Assembly (NCBI GenBank): GCA_029582155.1
Contig: CM055898.1
Coordinates: 37,891,458-37,955,457 of the forward strand
Direction: 5' to 3'
DNA length: 64,000 nucleotides
Source: Panopea generosa
Lineage: Eukaryota > Mollusca > Bivalvia > Adapedonta > Hiatellidae
Shown: positions 1-13,560 of the stretch, piece after piece
Position numbering within the stretch: position 1 is the stretch's first letter
Layout of the letters: each line of letters begins with the position of its first letter
The notes under the pieces: generated by a model
Told to the model about the DNA's origin: nothing
Seen by the model: only the letters and a program-made list of their open reading frames with translations
The model's database searches: none
Position numbers and translations under genes: made by a program

Positions 1-1877
1 TGATTTGGTTGGATACTTAAGATAGCTGAATTAAGCAAGCACAAATATAATTATTGTATATAATTGAGTTTGTGTGGCTTATCAGCCGTCCTTGCCGGTA
101 TTCAGTTGTCATTGCGTTTAGAACACACAAAAAAAACATTAAGCAATCACAAATATGTATACAACTTGAATGCAGTTGTAAGACCTATATTACTTACTGG
201 ATGACCCTCACTCTTAACAAAGTAGTTTCCCGTGATTGCCTTTTCCGTCCAATACTTTTTTATTATCCTAAGCCTCGTATAAAGTTGTTTCCAATTTGTG
301 GATTGACATTATCCTTATGTATAGCGTATACTGTCACATTTACATATGTGTTATGTTCTTAAATAAGCTTGCACGTTAACATTGTTGTCTCTAAGAAATA
401 TTTATTCCAAAAGAGTAGGTACACTTTAAAGTATAAAATGTTGTTTTTTTGCCTGTTTGTTTTGATTAATTAAAACAAATCGAAATATTGTTTTTGAAAT
501 ATGATACGTAAAGATTGCAGATTCCAAATTTTATTAAAAAAAATATACAACAGTTTTAAGTTTTAAATGCAATGTTTAAAGAAATGTAAAAATAATAGTG
601 GACCCACTGCTTGTTCTAATCAAGTTATTATATCATGTTTTTTACTTTAAGTTGTTTTACACCGGGAGTCTATAGAATAGTTCTGGTAGAATAATTAATT
701 ATAATGTTTCCATCTCACAAAAATAACACATTAGTGTCTTCATTTGGAATGCAAACAAGCAATATGAGGAGATGAACATTTACATGTCGTCTGAAAATGA
801 TGGCATAGCGAAATAGTGAAGTCAATATATTTTTAAATTTCTGCGATTGAAAAATTCTTTATTTTAGTTTTTTCTGGTATTTGCGGATGTATTTTAGTTT
901 TTTGTCTGGAATTTGTGGATGAAAGGATTCTTTTTATCAATATTCATTCTGTGCTGCTGGGGTATTTATCTACCTATAATATTGATTGACGTATATTTGT
1001 TGACTTTTTGTTTTTCGTTCACATACTATTTGAATGAAATAAAAAAGACACCTCTCTTGCAATAAGGTGATCGGACATATTCACTCAAATTAAACAGCTA
1101 GCCGTATCATGTTAATATAGAGAAATAATATAATCATATCTATGGCAACTGTTATATTATATAAACCTTCAAATGAACATTAAGTTCGATCCACATACAC
1201 ATGCCCAGTATTATTTTCTACATGTATGTGTGTTTGATGCTTATTTGCACCTGCCTCCGTCATGCATGTATTGCTGTGCATCTGTGTTTACTGGTGTGCT
1301 TGTGTTGTATCGTATTTGTTTGATACGATGGTAAGGTTAAAAACAATACACTTCTGGTCTGGTTTGTTGCTTAAATGGTAAATACAAGCGTTCCTTTTCA
1401 ATGTGATTTAGATAGTTTAAACTACATGCACGAGACGGTGGTCTTATATTGATTTTAACATGTTTCTTATGACGTGATCTACTTTTTCATGCAAGACATG
1501 GAAGATTGGTATATCAACATATTGTCACATAGTTTATATGCATATTATATTCTTCTTCTATATATATTTTAACGTAAATAATGCATGCAATTAATAAAAT
1601 CCTAGACATTTTACATGCAATTCATTAAACAAGGCTGACACCATTAAATAATTAATGGACTAATATTTTATGACAAATTATTATATTGCTTTGCTAGACA
1701 CGTGCATTGTTATATGCCAATGTAAATATTGATGTTGCGTGCGCTTTTCAATGTTTCACTGGTCATTATTAAATAATTCATATACTTAACTTTATAAATT
1801 GCGTATTGCAACCTTAAGTATTTTTACTGGCTTATTGCTGCCTTTGATTATTGTTACGATGCTAAGGTATGTAACGT
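1..1877. other. Gene-free AT-rich DNA
   Basis: Only short frames with biased composition occur, including the 102-codon frame at 54-362, which has no recognisable domain. I see no RNA gene or repeat that I can name. Confidence 0.5.
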
Positions 1878-2377
1878 NNNNNNNNNNNNNNNNNNNNNNN
1901 NNNNNNNNNNNNNNNNNNNNNNNNNNNNNNNNNNNNNNNNNNNNNNNNNNNNNNNNNNNNNNNNNNNNNNNNNNNNNNNNNNNNNNNNNNNNNNNNNNNN
2001 NNNNNNNNNNNNNNNNNNNNNNNNNNNNNNNNNNNNNNNNNNNNNNNNNNNNNNNNNNNNNNNNNNNNNNNNNNNNNNNNNNNNNNNNNNNNNNNNNNNN
2101 NNNNNNNNNNNNNNNNNNNNNNNNNNNNNNNNNNNNNNNNNNNNNNNNNNNNNNNNNNNNNNNNNNNNNNNNNNNNNNNNNNNNNNNNNNNNNNNNNNNN
2201 NNNNNNNNNNNNNNNNNNNNNNNNNNNNNNNNNNNNNNNNNNNNNNNNNNNNNNNNNNNNNNNNNNNNNNNNNNNNNNNNNNNNNNNNNNNNNNNNNNNN
2301 NNNNNNNNNNNNNNNNNNNNNNNNNNNNNNNNNNNNNNNNNNNNNNNNNNNNNNNNNNNNNNNNNNNNNNNNNNNNN
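1878..2377. other. Assembly gap (500 N)
   Basis: Exactly 500 Ns, a conventional gap size rather than a measured length. Both sides show the same short motif (ATGTAACGT on the left, TATATAACGTAAATA on the right), so the gap lies within or beside a tandem repeat. Open frames crossing it are artefacts. Confidence 0.97.
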
Positions 2378-2570
2378 AGAGGTAAATGACGAAGATAAAT
2401 ATACCGCAAATGTAATCAAATCCATATATAACGTAAATATATATAAGGTATATGCATATAACGTCAATGTATATAATGTAGAGACATATGCCATAAATTG
2501 AGATTTATATGACGTTGATGTATATGACGGAAAAATATACAAGTAAATATATATGACGTAAATGTATATA
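2378..2570. repeat. Degenerate minisatellite, ~15-nt unit TATATGACGTAAATG
   Basis: Repeated variants of TATATGACGTAAATG/TATATAACGTAAATA flank the right edge of the gap. The frames here are products of the repeat. Confidence 0.6.
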
Positions 2571-2639
2571 AATTAATGGCAATAGTGTATATGTATTATA
2601 TATATATAACTGTATTATATATAAGTTTGATATGTATAT

Positions 2640-2641
2640 GC

Positions 2642-2668
<27 letters not shown>
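2640..2668. repeat. (TA)n microsatellite
   Basis: Uninterrupted TA dinucleotides. Confidence 0.9.
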
Positions 2669-2673
<5 letters not shown>

Positions 2674-3170
2674 GCATGTAAGATGCATGGTCACCACTAA
2701 TACGCAACCTATGAATGTATTCAAGTCAATTGAAAGTAATTTCCATCTTGGACTTATTCTTTACAATCTTCAAACGAAATTTCTTTAATGGTTATGCTGG
2801 AGTTGCAAAATGAAATTCGCTGTTGATAAAATCTCTCCTTACAGCGAGAAAAATCATTGTTTTATTTCTACCAATCATTGAATGCCACTATACGCTAGCA
2901 TGGGAACCACGCATTTCGATCGGGATAGAAAGACAATGTAAGGCATCATTAATTATAGCTAGAAACATTTAATTGTGAAATTGTAGTGCGGCGTAACATT
3001 CTTTCGTCTTTGCATTAGTTAATGTGATAAAACTGTGTGGTGCATAATGTCACAGTTTTCGCTTTTCAGTTAAGCATTACACACGCCTCATATTTTCATA
3101 AATATATATATATGTTTTGTAACAAGAAATTGCAAACGTTCAAGTTGATAAAATATTCTTTTTTCTCCTT

Positions 3171-3246
3171 TTTCTTCTTTTTCTTCTTCTTCTTCTTCTT
3201 CTTCTTCTTCTTCTTCTTCTTCGCCGTCGCCGTCGCCGTCGTCGTA
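3171..3246. repeat. (TTC)n followed by (GCCGTC)n microsatellite
   Basis: TTC triplets run to about 3222 and change abruptly into GCCGTC hexamers. The long Phe or Lys frames here are artefacts of the repeat. Confidence 0.9.
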
Positions 3247-3727
3247 TTCTGATAATTAATATCCGGTACTAGTTGTACCAACGAAAGGGACTCGGGAGAA
3301 ATTCATCGGCTTACTCAAGCAAACTTTCAAGAAAACGCAGTAATTACGATTTATCATATATACTCTGTTGTGTTTATTAAAACGTGACGTACCTTTGCAC
3401 TTTAAAAGAAGTCATTATTATAATTACAACAAATATCAGTAAAGTATTACTGTTTTTTAAAAAAATGTTTGGTACTTTCTTTAATATATAGACTAAAATG
3501 TATGTAACATGTCTGTAGACATTTATGCGTGAGATACTAACTTGAACTAAACTCCCATAGGGGAAAACTCTTCTGCGAACAAGAATCTAGCTTGATATTC
3601 TAGGAGATCATTAAGATTTCTAGAGCATATGGCGTTCTCTCAATATTCTTACATCATGTAATATCTATTACAGTGGGAAATCGGGATGATTCCATTTATA
3701 TTGTAAGTGTAAAATATCACCATATCA

Positions 3728-3965
3728 TGTCAGACAGACAAACATATTGACAAATAGAATACCAGAGATACGGACGGACGATTATCGAACAATGTAGACA
3801 GACGAATGTGCGAGCCGGTGGGAGGACAGACGAGCGTGTGGATGGGCACGTATGATGGTAGGCTCCGCGGCAGACAGGCAGTTGTAATACTGACACAAAG
3901 AGGACACTGCAAAACTCGATTGCAAACCAGGATTAAAGAAATACGGACGGACAGACAGACGACGG
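3728..3965. repeat. Degenerate GACA/GACG-rich simple repeat
   Basis: Scattered CAGACAGACA, CGGACGGACG and GACGGACAGACAGACG motifs indicate an old tetranucleotide array. The minus-strand frames over it are not credible genes. Confidence 0.6.
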
Positions 3966-5429
3966 TCACAGAATGTAGATTGTAGGCATTTAAATGTAAC
4001 TGACATTGCTTTCTTCTTATACTTATTTTAACAGACCAAATCTAAAGTACGAATTGGTTGCAGATTTATAAAAGTAATTAAGATCTTTATTTATATAAAA
4101 AGCTGAGTTTGAGTTTAGTTATGCTATCTTGATTATATCTACACGAGGCGACAGCGAAGTTTGACATTTTATATAGTCTAAGGAGTGAGGCACACAAAAT
4201 TGTTATATTATTATGGTTTGGAATTATCTATATTATAAATAACCATCAGTTGTTTAAGATACAGTTAAGAAATTATGAACACATGGCTAACATAATATAA
4301 ACGGTCAACTTAATGGGAGTTTATGACAAGCAAACTTAGCCTTAAGGTTATTGTCGTTTAGAAATGACAGGTCGGGTTCGGGGTAAGATATGAGCGTGTT
4401 TGATATAGAAATTAACCAATGAGAAGGTTATAATGAATTGACTTATGAGAAAATAGAGCTCAATGCCGTTTTGGTTGTGCAGAGGGGCAGTTATAGAAAG
4501 ATCTTGGCCAGCTTAATATGGGAGTTTAAGAAAGACCTTTAACATTCTAAGACATGTGCTTGTGAGAGTTAAAGAAAGACCTTGGTCGGGTTAACATTGC
4601 AGTTCGTGGAGTAGAACTTTGATTGAAACAATTATTAAGAATAATAAAATTTGTGAATGAAATGAATTAAAGGGTTTAAATAAAACCTAGTTACAGTGTC
4701 TGTTATGACACAATATATTCACGAACTAGATTAGAGACACACAAGCTTCTTTGGCAAACATGCAATTCTTTAGATATTGAATTTCAATTAAAATTCCAAC
4801 TTGCAATGACAAAAGAAACCCATAGTAATGGCAACTATTTTTTTATTTGATATCAGAGTAAGTTTTGAAGCTTTTGGAATACGATAATATATTATGAATA
4901 ACATCGATATCATAAAGTTGTATATCATCGTAAATCGTGAACTTAATCATTACGACATAACTAGTCATGATATATCATACATGTAGTATTAACTCATAAT
5001 GTCCATTCTTATATAAGTATATGCATACATGTTGGGTATGTGGGTATGTCATGATCAGAAAATTTAACATTTTGCATTAATGAAGTATTCTTATTCTTAG
5101 ATATATTGCGATATAATTGTACAATTTTCAAGGTGGAACAAGTTAGTGTCAGAAAGTATTGAAACATGAAAGTGTCATGAAACATTATTTCCATTCTGCT
5201 TACAGATGAACACGGTTTCCGGAGTGTTGTGCTTCCTACTAAGATAAAATGTCGATCTAGTAACTAATGAATTCCCATGACAATTTGTGTCATTCGGTAT
5301 ATTTCATTTTAGCAAATTGTGTTATCACAAGAAATTATCTAAGAAAATGACAGGCCAAGCTTTATATATTTTATATTTGTAAATTTTTACTTAATTAGGT
5401 TTCATCATGACATTCACATATTTTCTATT

Positions 5430-6215
5430 TTTCTATTTATATGATAAAATTCGTCATTTGTATGGTAAAGACTATCATGCATATGGTAAAAAATGTCATT
5501 TGTAGGGTAAAATCTAGCACTTGTAGGGTAACATCTACCATTTGTATGGGAAAAAATATTTATTGAGTAAAATCTAGTACTTGCAGTGTAAAATCTACCA
5601 TTTTTATTGAACAAACTATCATTTATATGGTAATTTTCTCTGTTATTTGTATGGTAAACTGTCATTTGTATTGTTAATACTATAATTTATATGGTAAAAT
5701 CTATCATTTATACGTTCATATATATCATTTGTATGGTGAATACTATCATTTATATGTTAATATGTGTCATATGTATGGTAAATACTATCATTTACATGTT
5801 GATATATATTATTTGTATGGTAAATACTATCATTTACATGTTGATGTATATATCATTAATTTTGTATGGTAAATACTTACATTTATATGTTTATATATTT
5901 CATTTGTATGGTAAAAACTATCATTTACATGTTGATATATATCATTTGTATGGTAAATACTATCATTAACATGATGATTATATCATTTGTATTGTAAATA
6001 CTATCACTTATCTGTTTATATATATCATTTGTTTGGTAAATACTATCATTAATATGTTAATATATGTCATATGTATGGTAAATACTATCATTTATTTATT
6101 AATATATGTCATATGTATTGTAAATACTATCATTAATATAATAATATATATCATTTGTATGGAAACTACTATCATTTGTATGATAAATATTGTCATTTGT
6201 ATGCTCAATAATATC
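5430..6215. repeat. Degenerate minisatellite A, ~30-nt unit with TATCATTTGTATGGTAAATA
   Basis: About 25 diverged units are recognisable by the core TATCATTTGTATGGTAAATA. Unit length varies around 30 nt. Open frames on both strands (repeating ICMVNTIIYML or YHTND-like peptides) come from the repeat. No spacer and leader structure is present, so it is not CRISPR-like. Confidence 0.9.
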
Positions 6216-6229
6216 TGTATTGTATCGTA

Positions 6230-6503
6230 GAGAATAGAAAACAATTGAATAACTTTGAATTCTTTGTTAACTTGAAACTGAATTTGAAAGCTTTAGTAAT
6301 ATAAATGGAAAAGGGGTATACAATTTGGGTTCCATGAATGTCAATGAAACGGTGTAACAGTTACGATAGTTATTAGCCCTCAGAACTCAGTCTCAGTTAA
6401 AAACCTAAAAGCGTTTTCAATTACCAACACGGGTGTCCCTTGTGTAACTGTCAGAAGAGCTACTTTATGATAATAAATGATGACAGTTTGTTATTAAATA
6501 TTA

Positions 6504-6548
<45 letters not shown>

Positions 6549-9500
6549 ATGGTAATTTAACGTTTTATTTTATTATAATAAAATAACACTTAAACACTAA
6601 AACATTAAGGTCAATAATAATTTGCCAATGTTAATTAACTTTAACTATTGACCACTTAAAAAAGGTAGATAGTTGTTTTTATTATATTGAGCGACAGTAA
6701 CAAAAGTAGATAATAGGTTTACTGCTTCTTAACAGATGTGTGAAAAGCCAAAGTATAAACGCTCTGTGTATCCTTTGCATTTCTGTTTTCCACTAATAAT
6801 TCAAAGTGTTACATTCATAATAATGAAGTAAATGCATAGCTTGAATAAGGAATTCACTTATTTAAACAAATGCTTTAATTATTCAGAGTTAATTTCACAG
6901 CTACCTTTTTTTGGTGTTTCAGTGTCAGCTTTAATTAACACAATTGTATGAGTATTTCATTTAACAGGTACAACGGAACACAACAGTTGAATAAACCCAC
7001 ACAAATGGGTAAAATATATCGCATAAACTATTGACTCCGGTAACCGGATGAAATAGGTTTCGGCAGAATAAGTGATCAATTTGTTCATTTTGAAGAAATA
7101 TGTGGTCAATAGTTCGTACTACTTTACTAGTTTAGTTCAGTTTTCCACCAATAAGACTGGAAGCATGTATGATAATATATCATAAAATTTATGATTTACT
7201 TATATTTCATGTCTGTGCTTGCGATCGATATAAAAGACCGCGGAAAACGTCTGAAATGACATGGGTGCGCATTGATACATGACGTATATATTGACAATAT
7301 ATGCCAGTGACTGGTATGACATTACTGACAAATAAAGACGACATTTGAAATAGTCCGAAGCTAGACCTGAACGCTGGAAGCAACGTTTATGATGTAGTCG
7401 ATTATCAATTTCAATGTTGGGGCGTTTATGTTAATTTTATGAACATCTTCATTGTAAATCCTTCTGGCTAATAACTTCAGTGTTATAGATTTTTGTCAGC
7501 AAATGTCTATTAATGAAACCAGAGTTATCGATAATGAAGAATAAAATCATTAATTTGGTACATTTCCCAAGGTCGTATAAATCACTGATTTGCATACTGT
7601 ATGATAGACTTATGTCTATATCAGTCCGTGAAATATATATATATATAGATCTGAAAATCAAAGCTTCAAAATTCAACAAGGTCTATTGTATAAAGATAAG
7701 TACATGGAAGTTTGCTGTCATCATGGAAATGACAATGAGACAGAGTGCAGTGCACAAGAGGCTTTTGGCATACTATTTACTCTATTTTGATATTCTATTT
7801 TGGATATATGGTTGGTCTCTCATTGGCTTGAGCATTAAGTAAACTTGAAAACCATCAGAAATAAGTGTGTGAAATTGTACACAAATATGTTATCACAACG
7901 ATGCGAAATAGAGTGCTCAAGGGTATTACTTCTTGGTTAACTTTGACGAAATCATTTTCATTTTTTGTAATTTTCTATATAGACGTCTGGCTCATCCGAT
8001 TTCGGATAATTACTGTAGCATCTACGAAGATAATTATATAAAACTATTTATAGATGGAAATCTAAGGATTAGGAAGGCTATTGTACTTGCTCTGGCATCA
8101 GCGTGTCAGTCATGGCAATGCTTTGGCATGGCGGGGGCACATATTTACTTAATGTTAAGTGTACTTTTCACCTGTCACCATTCTCTTACATATTTCTTCC
8201 ATCAAGTTGTTACTTTGTTTTTTCGACACATACATTCCCAAAGTATTACTGGCCTCGGTTTCACAATTATACCTATCACCTTTGGTTAGCTCAAACTTCA
8301 AATAAATACATAAATTGCATTGATCGGATTGTATATAATCATCCTGAACCAATGAGTAAGAATAAGTTCAGTCTTTAGTTTGATTTGTCATTTAGAGTGT
8401 TACATGTTCAAATAATAAATTACGGATATTGCGATTTTGTGAGATGAGGAATATCACATGTAGCGTGTAACCGGGATCAGATAATGCAATGCTTAGCTAT
8501 AATTCTTATTTCACGCCACAGATTGGTGGATATGTAATGAGCGACTTGAAAGATATCTTTGTAATGAGTTGTCAAATATAATTGCCACACTTTGAAGAAC
8601 CTCTTTCCCGCAAAAACAAATATATCAAGGAACACATTTTTTATCCGAACAGAAAAAAGACATAAATAATTCTTTTTCTTGCATATAAGGCACATTTATT
8701 ACTATATTTAATTCAATTCATCCGTATATTTTAGCAATATCACTTTCAGACGAATTTAAAATCTAATTATATAATTTACGTCATATAGTATTGACATAGT
8801 TTAGTCACTGTCACAGATAGTTATAACGTCATTGCGGGAGAATTTTATTACGGTCCTAAGGTGAGATACATATACCTAGCCCCGGTAAAAAAACAGAAAT
8901 CCTTTTCTGGTATGTAAAACAGTTTGTACCCAGTTAGGGATGAATCCCGCCAAGAATTCTTGAACGTTAACGACGAATCGTTCATGTAAACTTAAAAACA
9001 AAATTATTGTTTTGATAACTGTCCTTAACAAACGACCCTTGGTAGCCTCTCGTTATTGACTGCAATAAAGTGATTTGTGACGTAATAGGGGGTGCTACAT
9101 TATCACGCATATATGTCAGAGCGGATCCTGAACAAGAGTTACCAGACCAAACTAGTATTTCATACTGAGTCTCATTGTTTTCCAGTGCGTATCAATAATA
9201 TAATGCGTACATCGTTTTATTGCAGACATCAATATATTTATATTAAAAAAGAAAATCCAAAAACGATACATAATATAAGTGAAGCTTATAAGTGACCACT
9301 TATCTAACGGTCTTAATCCGCACACTTCCACTGCAGTATTCATTTGTGTACTTCCGAACACTGGCGGAGATGCAGTCAGAAAGCAACCTTTACGGATGTA
9401 AACATGTAAACAAAAGCTCAGTCAGCTCGCCTAAGAAATAAATATTTCGATCGAAGTTATTTATTTTCTCACTTTTTAAAAACTGTCACTAAGGGGTCTA

Positions 9501-9580
9501 CAGGAATGGTTTGAGCAACACAATAAACACATTTAATTATAATCATTTCTGTAATTCCAAAAAGTGTGCATTTCGAAAGT
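6230..9580. other. Gene-free AT-rich DNA
   Basis: Frames of up to 118 codons (for example 7933-8289) lack domain signatures or splice structure that I can defend. Apart from the TA tract at 6507-6544 nothing is recognised. Confidence 0.5.
6507..6544. repeat. (TA)n microsatellite
   Basis: Uninterrupted TA dinucleotides. Confidence 0.9.
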
Positions 9581-9593
9581 TTAATGAGACTTT

Positions 9594-10200
9594 AACATAA
9601 TGGTAAATAACACTTGTATCGTAAGATATATCGTTTGTATGATTAATATAATGGTAAATAGCATTTGTATCGTAAGATATATCGTGTGTATGGTTAACAT
9701 GTAGGTAAATAACATTTGCATCTTAATATATATCGTTTGTATGGTTAACATAATGGTAAATAATATTTGTATCGTAAGATATATCGTGTGTATGGTTAAC
9801 ATGATGGTAAATAACATTTGTATCGTAATATGTATCGTTTGTATGGTTAACATAATGGTAAATAACATGTGTATGGTAAGATATATCGTTTGTATGGTAA
9901 ACATAATGGTAAATAACATTTGTATCGTAAGATATATCGTTTGTATGGTTTACAGAATGGTAAATATCATTTGTATGGTAAGATATATCGTTTGTTTGGT
10001 TAACATAATGGTAAATAGCATTTGTATCGTAAGGATATATCGTTTGTATGGTTATGGTTAGCATACTGATAAATAACATTAGTATCGATATATATATCGC
10101 TTGTATGGTTAACATAATGGTAAATAACATTTGTATCGAAAGATATATCGTTTGTATGGTTAACATAATGGTAAATAACATTTAAATCGTAAGATATGTT
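9594..10200. repeat. Minisatellite B, 51-nt unit, ~12 copies
   Basis: The phrase ACATAATGGTAAATAACATT recurs at 9595, 9646, 9697 and 9748 and onward, giving an exact 51-nt period with few substitutions. Each unit also contains CGTAAGATATATCGTTTGTA. It shares the core TTTGTATGGTAAATA with the array at 5430-6215. Frames on both strands are repeat products. Confidence 0.93.
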
Positions 10201-10814
10201 ATTTTTAACTGTATAATTATATTAGTTTTATTTCTAATATAATTTGTATTTTTTTATAATATACAGTTTTCACTTGTATTGTAGAATTTATCATTTTTAT
10301 TGTCGAATTAATCAATTGTACCGTTACAATCGTATTTATCTTCCTATTAATTTATCATTTGCACGTATAATTTATCAGTAATTTCAGAATCTCTTTCAGT
10401 CTGCCACATAAACGTATCATAAAATATCAAATTTATTATATTATATATCTATTGTATTTTAGCATTGATCAACTGAATTTACCACAGGTTTTGTAGAATA
10501 TATTATTTTAATGATTGATACATTGTACATCGTATATATCTCATAGTAGTGCATTTTAAGATTTATCACTTGTACTGTTGCATTTATTTGTTAACCCAAT
10601 AGTCTACTGAGTATAATACGTGGTATGCAGCAACCAAATTAACTGAATTCAAACGGCTCAATTATATATGCACTTTATACGAATTTGGGTAGAAATACTG
10701 TCCTTTGCAACTGAATGTTAAGTAATGTAAAGTGTTTTTTTGTTAAAGTGCAATCCTTATTAGATTTACCAGTCACAATTGGCTTATGATACACTTTATG
10801 TTGTACACAATTAC

Positions 10815-11005
10815 TTTCTGAAAGCTAGCCATGTCAGGCGTCAGACTGGTAGCCAAACGGTACCTCTCATTTAACTAGCTGCTGAGTAAGCTACCAGTCA
10901 CATCAGAAAAAAACGCACAAGTGCCTCCATTAGGATTCAACCCGTCGACCTAAGCTTCCGAGGCGGATGCCTAACCATTAGGTCACGGAAGACGGTAACT
11001 GGTAA
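10815..11005 (-). repeat. tRNA-derived SINE (minus orientation)
   Basis: On the minus strand, GACCTAATGGTTAGGCATCC resembles an RNA polymerase III A box and GGGTTGAATCC a B box, spaced as in a tRNA. A non-tRNA body continues towards 10815. It does not fold as a complete tRNA by inspection, so it is called a SINE head. Confidence 0.55.
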
Positions 11006-11099
11006 AACTTTCTAACAAAAATCAAATTGACCGATAATGATTCAAGCCTGAACGGTTAGAGCTCAAGTCACCCACGTCCGCCACTGAGCATCCCTGACC

Positions 11100-12800
11100 G
11101 TAACATGGATATATTAAGTAACTCTTTTATCAGATAATATTATTTTATTTTGGTGCATTCGTAAAATTTTACAAATCCAAGCTAGTGGTATTACCACAAC
11201 AGTATTAACGTAGTTGATCTCCGTATATTCTAATTAAATATTAATTTATATAAATACACAAATAGTACAATGCTATACTGGTTAATAACCCGACAACGTT
11301 GGTGATATTTATATATGTGTGCATTCACAGGAATGACAATTCCAAATTCAAATTGTTTCCGGGAGCTTCGTTTTTTCTCATAATAAATATGACAAATCTA
11401 TAATTTGAGCATCATATTTTGCATAAAACATGTAATTCATTTAATGAGAAAATTGTGGTTAGACGTTTTTTTGTTTTATATATATGCAATGGTACACTAA
11501 TTTGAAAACAAAACATAACCTTAAGACAAGGAAATGTTGTCCCAAGCACATCAGACCGTTTTAATTCAAGTCGTATATGTTTATGTGTCCGTTTGTTCAT
11601 TAATCTTTATTCAATTTCTAATTTACACTACACAATGTTTAAAGCAATATTAAATTTACCCTTTGCTCCATAAGCATTTTCTTTGACTCTTCTAAATTGA
11701 AAGCATTAATTTACCACGTATCAACAACGGGTGAATCATGATTATATTACTTGACAGAGTGGAAAACATGTGCAGGAATCGTTCAGATTGCTCGTTACCA
11801 GCAATATGAACTCTTACTGCACTGTTTTCAAAGGCCCACAGTGATTGGTTAGGGAAAATGCTTATCTATGGAGTAAAGAGCAAATAAAAAAACATTACAA
11901 TGCTTAATATAATTTGATGCTTATACTCTTAGCCTTTGTCTTTTATTGTTCTGATTATGAATCTAAATAGTATTTCCCTACTCATTGAATTACTTGTTTA
12001 ATCACTTTGTAAATTACCTAATATACGCGTTGTATATAAATGACTCTACTATTTCTAGAATCGTGTATCTGAAGTGTCTTTGGCCAAAATACTTTAATAT
12101 TCGCATGTGCTTAGTACTTGTCATACCCAGGAAGGTTTTGAGAGTGATTGTAATAACTTTTTCATTCACCATATAAATAAGTTTTATCTGAAAAAAGGTT
12201 ATTTTATATTTTTTATCTACAAAAATAACTTTTTTATAACTTTTATCTGAGAATGTTTACTTTCTACTACTATTTGAGAACTACTTTTTTCTATATAATG
12301 TCTATATTACTGTCTTTATTTTCTAACTTCTATCTAAGAAAGCCTATTTATTGACGATATCTGTTTATTACAACATTAAACGTCATATTTAACACATAGC
12401 ACAACTGTAATAATTGCTTTTTTCACCTCTATAAAAGCAAAATGAAATTTTAACATATTACCTTTTATATGTATGTTCTAATTTATAAATTGTAGAAATA
12501 TTAGGCAAAGTAGTCATTTCCTAATTAATATAAGAAAATGTACACCATTTTACAATAAAATAAAATATTATCGTATTCTTTAACAAATTAAATTTTGTTG
12601 TTTAATTTCCTCAAAACTAATTTTTAAATTTACATATAATATATTCTATCTATTATATTTCTGATAACAACAGTTATATACTTTTTTCGTCATAATTTCA
12701 TATTTCACACAAACAATGGTAAAACACTACAACTGAAATAAAGTATATTACCAACATAATATCCTTTAATTCCTTATCAGTTCACACTATGATGATATCC
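11100..12800. other. AT-rich DNA, weak short repeats
   Basis: Around 12180-12350 the phrase AACTTTTATCTGAGAA recurs in degraded form every ~30-60 bases. No coding content is seen in the stretch. Confidence 0.4.
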
Positions 12801-12807
12801 CGACTGT

Positions 12808-13055
12808 CTACCTGATCGACTGAAATCCACTGCTTCGCTGTAACACCGCGTTATGCAGTGGAGGTAGTGCGCGTATTCCAATATCGTCAACTGTAGATTC
12901 CGCTGGATAAAACTTGAAATCATAAAAGTTCGAATGATCGTAAAAGGAAATTCCCATCATACACGATTGACCAAATTTGGCAATGGCCATACAATTATCT
13001 ACGTACAATAGCTCATTGTTAATGACGTCATATCGCACAATAATATATCTATGGT
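12808..13055 (-). CDS. Possible terminal exon of an unidentified gene
   Basis: A minus-strand frame of about 80 codons ends in TAG at 12808-12810. It is preceded, in its own reading direction, by a CCATAG acceptor-like site at about 13050. It encodes VRYDVINNELLYVDNCMAIA, then GISFYDHSNFYDFKFYPAES and a Leu/Pro-rich end. Base composition and codon variety differ from the very AT-rich flanks, and the peptide is not low-complexity. I cannot name the family; a weak resemblance to the C-terminal region of ependymin-related proteins is only an impression. No upstream exon was found. Confidence 0.33.
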
Positions 13056-13144
13056 AGATAGTTCATTTACAGTTTGGTTAGGTCTAGGTAATACTATATA
13101 CCAGCTATATTAAATGTTAAAGTGAAATAAATGTGTAATGCTAT

Positions 13145-13262
13145 AAGCCGTTTTCAATAGTATTTCAACATATGCATGTATTTATGAGTATTTTTTAAAA
13201 AATCTCAGAGTGTCACTGCACCCTTTTGTCTAAAAACAAACCCAAAGCGATCAACCTACAGA
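13145..13262 (+). repeat. Repeat R1, left half
   Basis: Resembles 18870-18990, sharing ATTTCAACATATGCATGT, then a T-rich run, then TGTCACTGCACCCT-like and TCAACCTAC. It stops exactly at TCAACCTAC, where the GC-rich module begins. Confidence 0.65.
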
Positions 13263-13560
13263 CCCTAAACCGCTCAAGTACCCAATAGCACGCAAACGGA
13301 GTGCACTCAGTGCGTTAACGGAGCGCGAAACGTAGCGCAGACGGAGCGTGAACGGAGTGCGAACGGAGCGCAGATCGAGCGCTGACGGCGCGGACCTGGA
13401 CTGTTAGTTAACGCTGGATTTTGAATACTAAACGCACTCCTGAACGCATGAAATATATCGAGTGTACTCAGATGCGAAATATATGCACTTTAAGCTAGAC
13501 ACAGTCAGATAACTGATAACTAAACTATGCGTGCGCTACTGAGCGCACTCGTTCATTCGG
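13259..13560. repeat. GC-rich module (CGGAGCGC array), copy A
   Basis: Begins ACAGACCCTAAA and carries about ten degenerate ~10-11-nt units of the form AACGGAGCGCG. Composition differs sharply from the AT-rich surroundings. Related blocks lie at 16935-17218 and 24247-24495. Confidence 0.7.

Noticed and set aside
1792-2542. Frames of about 200 codons across the gap
   Set aside because: They consist mostly of Ns.
3037-3281. Phe-rich or Lys-rich small proteins
   Set aside because: Translation of the (TTC)n and (GCCGTC)n microsatellite.
5430-6215. CRISPR-like periodic array
   Set aside because: Units are contiguous and diverged, with no unique spacers of constant length, and the DNA is clearly eukaryotic. 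It is a minisatellite.
7933-8289. 118-codon protein gene
   Set aside because: No domain, no splice support, composition like the flanks. Overlapping frames of similar length occur by chance.
9581-10181. Long frames on both strands (106-152 codons)
   Set aside because: The 51-nt period is divisible by three, so any frame without a stop stays open. The peptides are repeats of the DNA unit.
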